Origin: an uncultured Methanomicrobiales archaeon
GTDB taxonomy: Archaea > Halobacteriota > Methanomicrobia > Methanomicrobiales > Methanospirillaceae
Assembly (NCBI GenBank): GCA_903926075.1
Contig: CAIYHQ010000034.1
Coordinates: forward strand, 19,186 to 83,185
DNA: 64,000 nt
Direction: 5' to 3'
A program made the translations under genes and the position numbers. The notes under the pieces are model-generated. The model ran no database searches. It was not told where the DNA came from and saw nothing but the letters and a program-made list of their open reading frames with translations. Positions 46,358 to 54,853 of the stretch are shown piece by piece. Positions within the stretch are counted from its first letter, which is position 1; every line of letters begins with the position of its first letter.

Positions 46358-46920
46358 TATATAAAAGTCTTTTAATTTTTATTAAAGCACTGGAGGGTAG
46401 AGAGATAACAGTTCCAGAAGGCTCTGTATTATGGGGAATTGCATCCGATGCTCTCGAGATGATATCTGCATACCGGAAAGATGCAATAACTTTTATTGAG
46501 AGAGATGACCCTGTTAATTCTATTGCTGCTGCATATTATGCATGTGGATGGGCTGACTCTGCTGCAGTTCTAGGGATAATAAACTACTCTTCCATACACC
46601 CAGACCTTTTTTGTATTGACAGTCTTCCAACTTCAAAAAAAGAAGGCCTGATAAAAAAAAAGATAAAGTATCGGAATATGTTATCTGAAGCACTTTCTTC
46701 GGTTGATGTAGCGCCAGATACAGGCTCAAGGTTATTTCAGGCCGGTTTAAGGTATCAATGCGTAATAAAATGCACTCTGCAATTTGGAAATACTTTTTCA
46801 GTCTTTCAATATGATGAAAAATCCCTTGGATGGTATAGTTATGGCCATGCATGGGCAGATCTCGGAGTGAGAGCAGGTATTTTCCGTATAAAATGCAATA
46901 GTTATCTTTTTTCAGTCTGA
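46354..46920 (+). CDS. DUF357 family protein
   Basis: A 188-residue archaeal protein. The conserved segment SAYRKDAITFIERDDPVNSI, followed by AAAYYACGWADSAAVLGI, is the DUF357 helical hairpin; the C-terminal part (GWYSYGHAWADLGVRAGIFR) is typical of the longer members. The function is not known. The start overlaps dph5 by 4 bp, a gene order that I recall from other Euryarchaeota, which suggests a link to diphthamide or translation. No membrane segment or signal peptide. Confidence 0.78.
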   Translation: MIYKSLLIFIKALEGREITVPEGSVLWGIASDALEMISAYRKDAITFIERDDPVNSIAAAYYACGWADSAAVLGIINYSSIHPDLFCIDSLPTSKKEGLIKKKIKYRNMLSEALSSVDVAPDTGSRLFQAGLRYQCVIKCTLQFGNTFSVFQYDEKSLGWYSYGHAWADLGVRAGIFRIKCNSYLFSV

Positions 46921-46974
46921 TTTTCAGTACCCTTTAAGGAGTCAAAGAACATATCCAAAAATATACAAGTTACT

Positions 46975-47418
46975 ATGCAATCTGTTGCAGTTGAAGGAGT
47001 ATATATCGTTCATCATGGGAATGAAGCAGCGCCATGTGTACTACTGTCACCCGCCCATGAGAAAGTCGTCCCGATATTCATTGGTCTTTGGGAAGCTCTT
47101 TCGATTCAGGCAGCGCTTATGGGTGAAATTAATATCAGGCCCAACACACACGACCTGCTTAAAGATATAATAGATGTCTTTGGAATTTCACTTATCTCTG
47201 TATGCATCGATTCACTTGAAACAGGTGTTTTTTATGCAAGTATGCGACTACAACGCGGAGATACTGAAGAGACGACTGACTGCAGGCCAAGCGATGGTAT
47301 TGCAATAGCAGTCAGGACAAGGTGCCCAATTTATATGGAGCCTGTTCTTCTCTCGAGTACTCTAATGTTGCGAAGTGAACTCCCTCCACTTCAGGACATA
47401 AGTGAATACTTTCAATAA
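46975..47418 (+). CDS. bifunctional nuclease family protein (DUF151)
   Basis: A 147-residue protein of the BFN/DUF151 family (VYIVHHGNEAAPCVLLSPAH, VVPIFIGLWEALSIQAALMG, CRPSDGIAIAVRTRCPIY). The RPSDG...A pattern is the family core. Plant and bacterial members have been reported with RNase and DNase activity; for Archaea no function is established. ATG at 46975 is preceded by a 54-bp spacer with an AAAATATAC box some 20 bp before it, so a short-leader mRNA is possible. Convergent with hisE, separated by 1 bp. Confidence 0.85.
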   Translation: MQSVAVEGVYIVHHGNEAAPCVLLSPAHEKVVPIFIGLWEALSIQAALMGEINIRPNTHDLLKDIIDVFGISLISVCIDSLETGVFYASMRLQRGDTEETTDCRPSDGIAIAVRTRCPIYMEPVLLSSTLMLRSELPPLQDISEYFQ

Positions 47419-47419
47419 A

Positions 47420-47710
47420 CTATTTTCGGCGTGCCTCAAGCTCTTTCATGACTTCCTCCAAATCAATATCAACCTTGTATAGAGAAAGTATAAAGTGAAA
47501 CAACAGGTCTGCGGCCTCTTCTATGATCAACTCCTTTTTCCCGTTTTTTAAAGCAATAATTAATTCGACAGATTCTTCACCCAGTTTTTCGAGGAGCTTA
47601 TCTATCCCTTTTTGGTCATTTAAGAGTTTAAATACATAGGAATTGGGATTTTGTGAAATTTCCCTTTCATGGATTACCTGTACAATCTCTGAAAGAACCT
47701 GGAAACTCAC
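47420..47710 (-). CDS. hisE: phosphoribosyl-ATP pyrophosphatase
   Basis: A 96-residue all-helical MazG-like enzyme that hydrolyses phosphoribosyl-ATP in the second step of histidine synthesis. The motif KLGEESVELIIALKNG, followed by LIIEEAADLLFHFILSLY, holds the Glu/Asp residues that bind magnesium. The length is that of stand-alone HisE. No other his genes are in the window; it overlaps the end of the nusA-like gene by 4 bp, so they are transcribed together. Confidence 0.93.
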   Translation of the reverse strand: MSFQVLSEIVQVIHEREISQNPNSYVFKLLNDQKGIDKLLEKLGEESVELIIALKNGKKELIIEEAADLLFHFILSLYKVDIDLEEVMKELEARRK

Positions 47711-48153
47711 GCAGTCTCCCCTTCTCCTGCAATTACATCACCTATCTCTTCAGAAAAAAATTTTCTGACGAGAAGGCGGGATTTTTCTATGTTACAGCCA
47801 TTCTTTCCTATTGCAATCCCGAGATCCGTCTTACTTTTTAAAATGACATTAATTCTTTTGTTTTCAGTCTCTTTTTCTATACCAATTACTTCGGCAGGAC
47901 GAAAGATATTCTCAACAAATTCGTTAAGTTCTGGTGCATATTCCACCATTTCAATCCTTTTCCCGAGGAAACTCTGTAATCGCCTGATATTTTCACCTTT
48001 TTTTCCAATTGCAAGACCCATATCGCCTTTTTGTATTATATATATGACGCGGTCAAATTTATCATCAATAATGCAATCAATTGCAGTGGATTTTGTAAGG
48101 ATACGTAACTCTTCGATATATCGGCGTTCTTTAAATCCAATTGTGAGGTCCAT
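47707..48153 (-). CDS. nusA: archaeal NusA-type KH protein
   Basis: A 148-residue protein with two KH domains, each with a GxxG loop: GDMGLAIGKKGENIRRLQSF and DLGIAIGKNGCNIEKSRLLV. The middle PELNEFVENIFRPAEV joins them. This is the archaeal NusA, which lacks the N-terminal polymerase-binding and S1 domains of bacteria. The frame is open 30 codons further up, but archaeal NusA begins near TIGFKERRYIEELRILT, and a TATA-like TATAATATAG lies about 15-25 bp before the ATG at 48153. It is usually in a ribosomal/RNA polymerase operon; here it precedes hisE. Confidence 0.82.
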   Translation of the reverse strand: MDLTIGFKERRYIEELRILTKSTAIDCIIDDKFDRVIYIIQKGDMGLAIGKKGENIRRLQSFLGKRIEMVEYAPELNEFVENIFRPAEVIGIEKETENKRINVILKSKTDLGIAIGKNGCNIEKSRLLVRKFFSEEIGDVIAGEGETA

Positions 48154-48253
48154 TAAAATATCTACTATATTATACTCGAAAGAGGAAATAAATACTTGGT
48201 CTTTTTCCCAGACAAAGTTAATGAACTCCAAGTTACTCACCATATAGTTGTAT

Positions 48254-49507
48254 ATGGGTAGAACTATTGTAGAAAAGATCTTTTCGTCACATATTGGCGG
48301 AGATGTCCATGCTGGAGATGTTGTGATGGCCCCTGTAGACAGGGTGATGATTCATGATATTACCGGGCCTCTTGCAATTGAGAAATTCCATGAGATGGGT
48401 GCTATCAAAGTCTTTGCAAAAGACCGTGTAGTGATGCTTTTTGATCACCAGGTACCTGCTGATTCCATTCCTGCAGCAACAAACCAAAAAAACATGCGCA
48501 AATTTGCGCTTGAACAAGGGATATTAAATTATGACATCAGGGAGGGTGTCTGTCATCAGGTTCTTGTTGAGAAAGGTTTTGCAAGACCTGGTGAGATCAT
48601 CATCGGCGCAGACTCCCATACATGCATGTATGGTGCATGCGGATCCTTTGCAACTGGGATTGGTTCAACGGATATGGGTTTTGCCCTTAAATTTGGCGCA
48701 TTGTATTTCAGGGTTCCTGAAACAATAAAAATTCAGGGAGAAGGGAAATTCCCGGACCGGGTAACCCCAAAAGATCTGATCCTTTCAATTATTGGAGAGA
48801 TCGGGGCGGATGGTGCTACATATAAGGCAGTTGAATTTACAGGGGTGGCATTTTCGGACATGGATATGTCAGGGAGAATGACCTGTTGCAATATGGCAAT
48901 AGAAATGGGTGCAAAATCAGGGATAGTTCCACCCGATAGCACCACCTGGAGATATATAAAAGAAAGAAAGCCGGATATAAAAGAATTTTCGCTTTCAAGT
49001 GATGATGATGGAATATTTTGTAATTCTATAGAGTTTGATGTCTCAACACTCGAACCTAAAGTTGCGGTTCCCCATAATGTTGATAATGTTGTTCCAGTCA
49101 GTAAAGTTGCAGGGACACCAGTTGACCAGGTCTTTATCGGGTCCTGTACAAATGGAAGATTTGAGGATTTTAGGGAGGCTATCGAAGTTCTAGGGAACAA
49201 TTCATTCTCTGACAAGGTCCGGGTGATAATTATACCCTCTTCAAAAGAAGAATATCTAAAGACCTTAAGAGCAGGATATATCGAAAAGTTTGTACTAGCT
49301 GGTGCACTCGTTGAAGCACCATGCTGTGGTCCATGTATGGGGGGTGCATTTGGTCTCCTCGCACCTGGTGAGACTTCTCTCTCAACATCGAACCGTAATT
49401 TTAAAGGGAGACAGGGCAGTACTGAAGCTATGGTTTATCTCTGTTCAGCTTCTACTGCTGCGGCAAGTGCAATAAAAGGTGAAATTACAGACCCAAGGGA
49501 GATATAA
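48254..49507 (+). CDS. leuC: 3-isopropylmalate dehydratase large subunit (LeuC/HacA family)
   Basis: A 417-residue aconitase-fold protein. It has the three cluster-binding Cys regions (GADSHTCMYGACGSFATG, QVFIGSCTNGRF, APCCGPCMGG). Archaeal LeuC-type large subunits serve either isopropylmalate isomerase (leucine) or homoaconitase (coenzyme B); substrate choice lies mostly in the small subunit. The neighbour LeuD here has features of the isopropylmalate type, so leucine synthesis is favoured. ATG 48254 is used rather than TTG 48248. Followed by leuD after 3 bp and then leuB. Confidence 0.88.
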   Translation: MGRTIVEKIFSSHIGGDVHAGDVVMAPVDRVMIHDITGPLAIEKFHEMGAIKVFAKDRVVMLFDHQVPADSIPAATNQKNMRKFALEQGILNYDIREGVCHQVLVEKGFARPGEIIIGADSHTCMYGACGSFATGIGSTDMGFALKFGALYFRVPETIKIQGEGKFPDRVTPKDLILSIIGEIGADGATYKAVEFTGVAFSDMDMSGRMTCCNMAIEMGAKSGIVPPDSTTWRYIKERKPDIKEFSLSSDDDGIFCNSIEFDVSTLEPKVAVPHNVDNVVPVSKVAGTPVDQVFIGSCTNGRFEDFREAIEVLGNNSFSDKVRVIIIPSSKEEYLKTLRAGYIEKFVLAGALVEAPCCGPCMGGAFGLLAPGETSLSTSNRNFKGRQGSTEAMVYLCSASTAAASAIKGEITDPREI

Positions 49508-49510
49508 AAT

Positions 49511-49987
49511 ATGCGAGTATGGAAATTTGGGGATAACATAGATACAGATGCGATAATTCCAGGCCGTTTTCTCATTTATAATGATCCCAAGGAACTTGCA
49601 CTCCATGCATTTGAAGGCACCCGGGACGAATTTGCAAAAAAAGTTTCGCCTGGTGATATTATAGTGGGAGGCAAAAACTTTGGTTGTGGTTCTTCAAGAG
49701 AACACGCACCGCTAGCTATCATAGGAAGTGGTGTAAAATATGTGATTGCTGAATCATTTGCACGCATTTTTTATAGAAATTCAATTAATACAGGACTTCT
49801 TCCACTTGTCTGCACTGATGCGAGCACAATTCCAGATGGGGCACAACTTCAGTTGCAACTAGAAAATAACAGGTTTATTGTTGAAGGAAATAATTATCGT
49901 ACAGAGCCGGTGCCGGATTTTTTAAGGACAATTTCAGAGGCAGGAGGTCTTGTTCCTTATGCGAGAAAGTTAGAACGGGTGATCTAG
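49511..49987 (+). CDS. leuD: 3-isopropylmalate dehydratase small subunit
   Basis: A 158-residue swivel subunit. The start [20 protein letters not shown] leads into LIYNDPKEL, the loop that sets substrate choice; its hydrophobic LIY form is closer to the YLVY loop of archaeal isopropylmalate isomerase than to YLRT of methanogen homoaconitase, as I recall these. [18 protein letters not shown] also has the His-Ala-Pro form seen in LeuD. It completes the isomerase with LeuC. Spacing to leuC is 3 bp and it abuts leuB. Assignment to leucine rather than coenzyme B synthesis is an inference from these motifs. Confidence 0.85.
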   Translation: MRVWKFGDNIDTDAIIPGRFLIYNDPKELALHAFEGTRDEFAKKVSPGDIIVGGKNFGCGSSREHAPLAIIGSGVKYVIAESFARIFYRNSINTGLLPLVCTDASTIPDGAQLQLQLENNRFIVEGNNYRTEPVPDFLRTISEAGGLVPYARKLERVI

Positions 49988-51097
49988 GTGTATCATATTG
50001 CTTCCATTGGTGGAGATGGAATAGGACCTGAAATTATTATGGAAGGGAAGAAGGTCCTCGATGCAGTATCAGATAAATATAATTTCAGTATAAAATGGAC
50101 TGACTATGACATAGGGGCTGAAAGATATCTAAAAGATGGAATACTTCTTGATGAAGATGATTACAAATCTCTCGGCCGTAAAGATGCAATTTATTTTGGT
50201 GCAATTGGTGATGACAGAGTCCCTCCCGGCATACTTGAAAAAGGAATCCTTCTTTCAATGCGGTTTTATTTTGATCAATTTGTAAATTTACGCCCTATTA
50301 AACTTTTGAAAGGGGTCGAAACTCCTTTATCCGGGAAAGGTCCAGAAGATATTGATTTTGTAGTAGTCAGAGAGAACACTGAAGATTTTTATGTTGGCAT
50401 TGGTTCACTTTTTAGTAAAAAAGAGAAAAAAATTCTTGAAGTGAAAAGAGAATTATACAATATCAAATTTTCACTGGACATTGAAAGCGACTCAGATGAA
50501 ATTGCTTATCAGATAGGTGTTATATCTCGCGAAGGTTCAAAGCGGGTTATTGATTATGCGTTTGAGAAGGCAGAGAAGAGGAAGAAAAAGCTTACTTCGG
50601 TTGACAAGGCAAATGTACTCTCTGATATATATGGTCTCTGGAGAAAGGTGTTTCTGGAAGAGGCCCAGAAGTATCCCGGGGTAACACACGAGTTTACTTT
50701 TGTTGATGCCATTACGATGTGGTTTGTAAAAAATCCTGAATGGTTTGATGTTGTCGTTACTCCGAACATGTTTGGGGACATCATTACAGACCTCGGTGCA
50801 ATGATCCAGGGAGGCCTTGGACTTGCGCCAGGAGGTAATATTAATCCTTGCGGTGTATCGATGTTTGAACCCATTCATGGTTCAGCACCAAAATACAGAG
50901 GACTTGGTGTTGCAAATCCATGTGCAACAATATGGGCGGGAGCTCTCATGCTCGAGACATTGGGTGAAGTAAAAGCATCAGAGGCAGTTGTAAAGGCAAT
51001 TGAGAGAGCTATAGATAAAAAAGTTATGACAAAGGATATGGGGGGTTCAAGTTCAACCCGGGAAGTTGGGGATTTTATTGCTAAATCTCTTTATTAA
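49988..51097 (+). CDS. leuB: 3-isopropylmalate dehydrogenase
   Basis: A 369-residue NAD(P)-dependent beta-decarboxylating dehydrogenase. The start [20 protein letters not shown] is typical. Substrate-binding Arg residues are in [19 protein letters not shown] and [15 protein letters not shown]; metal ligands in VDAITMWFV and [14 protein letters not shown]; the nucleotide loop is [12 protein letters not shown]. The closest relatives include isopropylmalate and tartrate/malate-type enzymes; operon with leuC and leuD supports the leucine role. The start is GTG, directly after the leuD stop. Confidence 0.88.
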   Translation: MYHIASIGGDGIGPEIIMEGKKVLDAVSDKYNFSIKWTDYDIGAERYLKDGILLDEDDYKSLGRKDAIYFGAIGDDRVPPGILEKGILLSMRFYFDQFVNLRPIKLLKGVETPLSGKGPEDIDFVVVRENTEDFYVGIGSLFSKKEKKILEVKRELYNIKFSLDIESDSDEIAYQIGVISREGSKRVIDYAFEKAEKRKKKLTSVDKANVLSDIYGLWRKVFLEEAQKYPGVTHEFTFVDAITMWFVKNPEWFDVVVTPNMFGDIITDLGAMIQGGLGLAPGGNINPCGVSMFEPIHGSAPKYRGLGVANPCATIWAGALMLETLGEVKASEAVVKAIERAIDKKVMTKDMGGSSSTREVGDFIAKSLY

Positions 51098-51107
51098 TTT
51101 ATAAAAT

Positions 51108-51392
51108 TTATACCATTATCTCTATTTCTTTCAAAGTCTTTTCCGCAAGTTCTTTCATCCTTGCTGATATTCTCCCTGAAGAGATCGGATCAACTTCCTT
51201 CATGATATTTGCAATCTCGTTTCCAAGGACAAAAATTGCATGTTTATGTTCGAGTTTGCTTTTATAAAGCTGCATTGGAGTGATTTTCAAGGACTCATAT
51301 TCTGAAAATTTCGATTCCGGCCTTGTCTTTTGAAAATATTCTTTAATCTCCACAAGAATCTGGTGGAGTGTGATCAGTTCATCTTTATGCAC
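51108..51392 (-). CDS. UPF0058 family small protein
   Basis: A 94-residue, mostly helical archaeal protein of the UPF0058 family (MHKDELITLHQILVEIKEYF; LKITPMQLYKSKLEHKHAIF). The function is unknown. It lies downstream of dnaG on the same strand, with a 58-bp gap, and is convergent with leuB. No membrane segments, metal motifs or nucleic-acid-binding motif can be pointed out. Confidence 0.8.
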   Translation of the reverse strand: MHKDELITLHQILVEIKEYFQKTRPESKFSEYESLKITPMQLYKSKLEHKHAIFVLGNEIANIMKEVDPISSGRISARMKELAEKTLKEIEIMV

Positions 51393-51450
51393 CGTCTCAC
51401 TTCCAAGGAGTAGTGTTTGCTGTAAAATTATAAATAATGTATGAGGGGAA

Positions 51451-52698
51451 TTAACCTGCTCTAATAAGTTTAATAGTAACAGGACGCTTAATTATGCCGG
51501 TAAAATCATTAGCTACAATGAATGAAAAACCCTTTTGAGCGGCTCTGTCCAAAACCTGCTGATTCACTTTTCCATCAATAAGAAACCCTTTTGCCCTTTC
51601 ATCAATTATATTCCAGGAATTATCAAGATCTTCCAATGAAAATTCTTCTATTTTTTCATATTCTAGGGAAAGAAAACGACAGCGGTTTTTGCCAATTATT
51701 TCACTTACATGGACCTCCAGTGCTTTAGGAAGTCGAATATTACCTGTTTCAGGGGCAGGCGTTAATGTGGATGAGTTATTTTCATCCTGAGGATTCATCT
51801 CCTGAATCTCATTTTCAAAGGTATTCCTTATCTCATCAATAAAATCCGAGAGGCCGGATTTGTCCTGACTTTGAGACCTGATGAATTCGATTGGCACCTT
51901 ATTTCTCAATGATCTTAAGATCTCTTTTCTTGAGAGGTCTTCAACACTCTTTTCTTTGGGGCATATGGCAACATAATCCAAATCTGCTACCTGCATAAGT
52001 TCACGTAAGATAAGTTCCCCTCCCCTGTCACCATCAAAAAATGCCGTGGTGGTCTTTTTTTCACACAGATCTATAACGATATCTGGAATGTTTGTGCCTT
52101 CAACAGCAATTGCATTTTTAATACCGAATCTTAAGAGATTGATAACGTCAGCCCTGCCTTCAACAACTATTATTGCATCAGAATCAAGCACATGTGGTCC
52201 GGCCGGGGATTTTTCATCACCTACACCAATAAATGTTAGTTTCTCAATACGGACATTTTCCCGCACGAGGTCCATTAGTTCATCACTATTTAGTTCAGTC
52301 TCGTCAAATTTTTCAAAAAGAAGTTCTTTTGCTCGCTCAATTATCTGTCGCCTTTTCGAGACTCTTATATCTTCTATAGTATCCACATTGACATGGGCCA
52401 GGCAGGGACCGACACGATCGATTGTCTCGAGAGCTGCAGCAAGTATTGCAGTTTCAATTCTATCTAGTGATGATGTGATAAGGATTTCTCCAGTTGTTTC
52501 ACCTTTACTGCTTACAATCTGGACATCAATTCTTCCCAGTCTGCCAGTCCTCTGGAGGTCGCGTAAATCCATCTCATCCCCGAGAAGCCCTTCGGTCTGA
52601 CCAAATATTGCACCAATAACATCAGGTTTATCAACAACACCTTCGGTATGAAGGCCTAAATGGACAAGATATTTAGTGGTGTCAGGCGCGTAAGCCAT
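51451..52698 (-). CDS. dnaG: archaeal DnaG primase-like protein
   Basis: A 415-residue protein with an archaeal N-terminal domain ([20 protein letters not shown]) and a Toprim domain ([20 protein letters not shown], then [20 protein letters not shown]) holding the metal-binding Glu and Asp-x-Asp. In Archaea DnaG is part of the exosome and can also make primers in vitro. A strong ribosome binding site GAGGTGAT lies about six bases before the ATG. Its promoter region carries a perfect 14-bp palindrome near the expected start of transcription. Confidence 0.94.
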   Translation of the reverse strand: MAYAPDTTKYLVHLGLHTEGVVDKPDVIGAIFGQTEGLLGDEMDLRDLQRTGRLGRIDVQIVSSKGETTGEILITSSLDRIETAILAAALETIDRVGPCLAHVNVDTIEDIRVSKRRQIIERAKELLFEKFDETELNSDELMDLVRENVRIEKLTFIGVGDEKSPAGPHVLDSDAIIVVEGRADVINLLRFGIKNAIAVEGTNIPDIVIDLCEKKTTTAFFDGDRGGELILRELMQVADLDYVAICPKEKSVEDLSRKEILRSLRNKVPIEFIRSQSQDKSGLSDFIDEIRNTFENEIQEMNPQDENNSSTLTPAPETGNIRLPKALEVHVSEIIGKNRCRFLSLEYEKIEEFSLEDLDNSWNIIDERAKGFLIDGKVNQQVLDRAAQKGFSFIVANDFTGIIKRPVTIKLIRAG

Positions 52699-52733
52699 AA
52701 TTAATCACCTCTATTGAACCATAAAAACAGAAA

Positions 52734-52772
52734 ATCATGATCATGATAGTTACATAAATGTCATTATATAAT
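52734..52772 (-). promoter_or_regulatory. dnaG promoter with 14-bp perfect palindrome at the start site
   Basis: On the minus strand a TATA-like element ATTATATAAT (about 52763-52772) precedes ATCATGATCATGAT (52734-52747), a perfect palindrome centred about 25 bp downstream, where transcription should begin. The remaining leader of about 40 nt carries the ribosome binding site. It could bind a dimeric repressor; the regulator is unknown. Confidence 0.5.
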
Positions 52773-52834
52773 ATACTCGTTTCTCTAAAGACTTAATTTG
52801 TTTTTAAGAGAAAATTCCAGAAAAACAAATACCA

Positions 52835-53143
52835 TTATAAAATAATTTTTGAGATGGCTTCTTTTTCAGTTATCCCTTCAATCCGTACTCTCTTTATGCG
52901 TGAATGAAGCCCGGATATTATTGTTATATCCACCTTCGAAACATTAAAAAAATCTGAAATTAATTCTATCAGTGCCTTATTCGCTTTTCCATTCAGGGCT
53001 GGCTCTATTAATGCACAACCGATAGTATTTCTCCACAAGTTAAAGCAGCAGGGAAATTCTACCCTTTTGCTTCCGGGAGTGACTTCAATCCGTATTATAA
53101 CTCCATTAGCGCTTTTTTCAAGGGTCGTGCTGATATCGGTCAT
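52835..53143 (-). CDS. UPF0235 (DUF167, YggU) family protein
   Basis: A 102-residue protein of the DUF167 family (GVIIRIEVTPGSKRVEFPCC; CALIEPALNGKANKALIELI; DFFNVSKVDITIISGLHSRI). The central PxxxGKANxALI is the family signature. The function is not known. ATG at 53143 gives MTDISTTLEKSANG; an in-frame start 12 codons earlier would read into the structured element upstream. It follows pyrC on the same strand after about 205 bp that hold a probable structured RNA or leader. Confidence 0.82.
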   Translation of the reverse strand: MTDISTTLEKSANGVIIRIEVTPGSKRVEFPCCFNLWRNTIGCALIEPALNGKANKALIELISDFFNVSKVDITIISGLHSRIKRVRIEGITEKEAISKIIL

Positions 53144-53160
53144 ATTTACAGAAAGGAAAT

Positions 53161-53312
53161 TGTCGCCCGGCACTAACACACAAGGGTCATTGGTGGCATT
53201 CTGCCATACCTCTCAGGTTTAACGCCGATACCGGGCGGTGCCTGTTGCATAACCGGGTTGTCCCATGGGTCATCTCATGGCATTCTGCCGCATTGATCCC
53301 CCGGGGACCTAT
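53161..53312 (-). ncRNA. candidate two-unit structured RNA or mRNA leader
   Basis: A G/C-rich island between pyrC and UPF0235 with no convincing reading frame. It contains two copies of GGGTCAT-N3/4-TGGCATTCTGCC (plus strand 53184-53205 and 53267-53289), each able to form a GGCA/TGCC hairpin with a three-base loop. Copy one is enclosed by a perfect 7-bp stem (53164-53170 with 53231-53237); copy two by a shorter CCGGG/CCCGG stem. Read on the minus strand the first stem is followed at once by ACA, which is compatible with an archaeal H/ACA guide RNA of about 74 nt, or with the leader of the UPF0235 mRNA. The strand and class are uncertain. Confidence 0.45.
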
Positions 53313-53348
53313 GGAAATGCTTTAGTGGCACTCTTTCTTCTGGTGTGT

Positions 53349-54605
53349 TTATTGTATATAGCCTCTTCCGTGGTACCACTTTGGTGTCGAGGTAAAAAAT
53401 TCACCTTTATTGTAAATAATATCTCCGTTTTTTATTACAATATCAGGAAACACTGCATTTTTACCTTCAAACGCTGAAAATTTCGCTTTTGTATGCATTT
53501 CGTCTGACATAATGCGCTTTTGAATTTTAGGAAATATCGCAAAATCCGCAATTTCACCTTTATTAAACCCGTTTCTTGGGATATCAAGAATTTTTCGTGG
53601 ATTTTTTGAGGTTTTATCTATCACTGAATTTAGAGAGATTTTTTTTTCAAGAACTGCATTCATAAGGAGTGGTAGGAGTGTTTCAACCCCTGCAATCCCG
53701 GATGGAGCTTCTTCAAATTTAAGACTTTTTTCTTCCCTCGTATGTGGGGCATGATCTGATGCAATTACATCTATCCTGTCCCAGATAGAGAATAATGCTT
53801 TCCTCTCCTTCTCGGTTCTTATTGGAGGGTTCACTTTTGCAACCGGGTCAGTGTCTTTGAACATTTCAAGTGAGAAAAAAAGGTGATGAGGAGTTACTTC
53901 CGTGCTTCCGTTTGCAGCAAGAACTGATTCCTTTGTTGAGAGATGGCAATAATGAAGACGGCAATCATTAACGTTAAGCTGTTCGACCATCCTCACTGCA
54001 TCTGTTTCACCTGGGCCGGGACGTGAGAGGTTATGATTCACAAGACCGACTGCTGGTGTGCTATTGATAGTCTCTGCATGGATGGTCGCAAGTGCCCCGT
54101 TATTTTTTATTTTTCCCAATATTTCCCTAATAGATTCGTGTGAAAGTGCTGAACCGTAACTCGAAGAGGCTACAAAAATTTCACCAAAAGCCAGAGCTCC
54201 TGTACTCCATAACCCGGAAATGTCTGAACCTTCTGTACCTGCTCCATTAATGGAAAAATCACAGACCGAGTTTTCTAGAGCTTCGCCGACCCGTTTTTTA
54301 AAGAGATCCGGACACTCAAGTGGTGGAATAGTATTAGGCTGGTCTACAACGAGGGTAACACCTCCCGCTACTGCGCTCTCACTGCCGCTTTTCCAGTCTT
54401 CCTTATATTCCTGTTCAAACCCCCGCATGTGGACATGCATATCAAGAGCCGCAGGTATGACGATGAGGCCTCTGCAATCAATAATATTTTCCCTCACATT
54501 TGCCGCGCCAGAATGCTCTACTAAACCATTTGAAATTGTCAGATCCTTTACTATACCGTCAGGGAGGGTTACATTTTTCAATGTGAGATCTATTTTCACA
54601 GTCAT
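53349..54605 (-). CDS. pyrC: dihydroorotase
   Basis: A 418-residue amidohydrolase that closes carbamoyl aspartate to dihydroorotate in pyrimidine synthesis. Metal ligands: ALDMHVHMRGF and TIHAE; the active-site loop VASDHAPHTREEK and a late PSGIAGVETLLPLL are typical of the archaeal PyrC type. The C-terminal part (GFNKGEIADFAIFPKI) closes the urease-like beta domain. A ribosome binding site GGAG lies a few bases before the ATG. It is followed on its strand by the structured element and UPF0235. Confidence 0.93.
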   Translation of the reverse strand: MTVKIDLTLKNVTLPDGIVKDLTISNGLVEHSGAANVRENIIDCRGLIVIPAALDMHVHMRGFEQEYKEDWKSGSESAVAGGVTLVVDQPNTIPPLECPDLFKKRVGEALENSVCDFSINGAGTEGSDISGLWSTGALAFGEIFVASSSYGSALSHESIREILGKIKNNGALATIHAETINSTPAVGLVNHNLSRPGPGETDAVRMVEQLNVNDCRLHYCHLSTKESVLAANGSTEVTPHHLFFSLEMFKDTDPVAKVNPPIRTEKERKALFSIWDRIDVIASDHAPHTREEKSLKFEEAPSGIAGVETLLPLLMNAVLEKKISLNSVIDKTSKNPRKILDIPRNGFNKGEIADFAIFPKIQKRIMSDEMHTKAKFSAFEGKNAVFPDIVIKNGDIIYNKGEFFTSTPKWYHGRGYIQ

Positions 54606-54750
54606 TTCTCCAATTATTGACTATAATACAACTAATTGTCTGATTAAATCATAGCAAATATGGGATAATTTTTGTTTTCGCTAAATTCTGCAAAAATAAT
54701 ATCTAGTTCTGCAACGATGTTAAATTTGTAGGAAGATAACAATTAGATGG

Positions 54751-54786
54751 TTTAATATAGTGTAAGAAGGAAACTTCCTACTATAG
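54751..54786 (+). promoter_or_regulatory. amtB promoter with nested palindrome
   Basis: A TATA-like TTTAATATA at 54751-54759 overlaps the left end of an inverted repeat. The outer arms are TATAGT (54756-54761) and ACTATA (54780-54785), the inner arms AGGAA (54768-54772) and TTCCT (54775-54779) around AC. The GGAA/TTCC halves recall the NrpR operator, but the spacer is 2 bp instead of 6. The leader to ATG 54854 would be about 75 nt. The 248-bp spacer upstream shows nothing further. Confidence 0.45.
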
Positions 54787-54853
54787 CACGGTTCTTGAAA
54801 AATTTTAGGCCTCTGCTAAAATACAGAAAATGATTGAAACTGGAGAAAAAAAG

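Noticed and set aside
48154..48243. 30-codon N-terminal extension of the NusA-type protein
   Set aside because: Archaeal NusA begins at about the ATG at 48153 and a TATA-like box lies inside the extension.
53161..53312. SRP RNA or RNase P RNA
   Set aside because: The element is about 150 nt, too short for either, and lacks the conserved SRP helix 8 loop and the RNase P conserved regions.
53161..53312. Box C/D guide RNA from the ATGAGATGA and CTGA words on the minus strand
   Set aside because: The interval between the boxes is full of stable G/C hairpins and there is no plausible C'/D' pair, unlike C/D sRNAs.
53265..53477. Plus-strand frame of 70 codons between UPF0235 and pyrC
   Set aside because: It overlaps the pyrC 3' end and the hairpin element; its hydrophobic look comes from the complement of pyrC codons.
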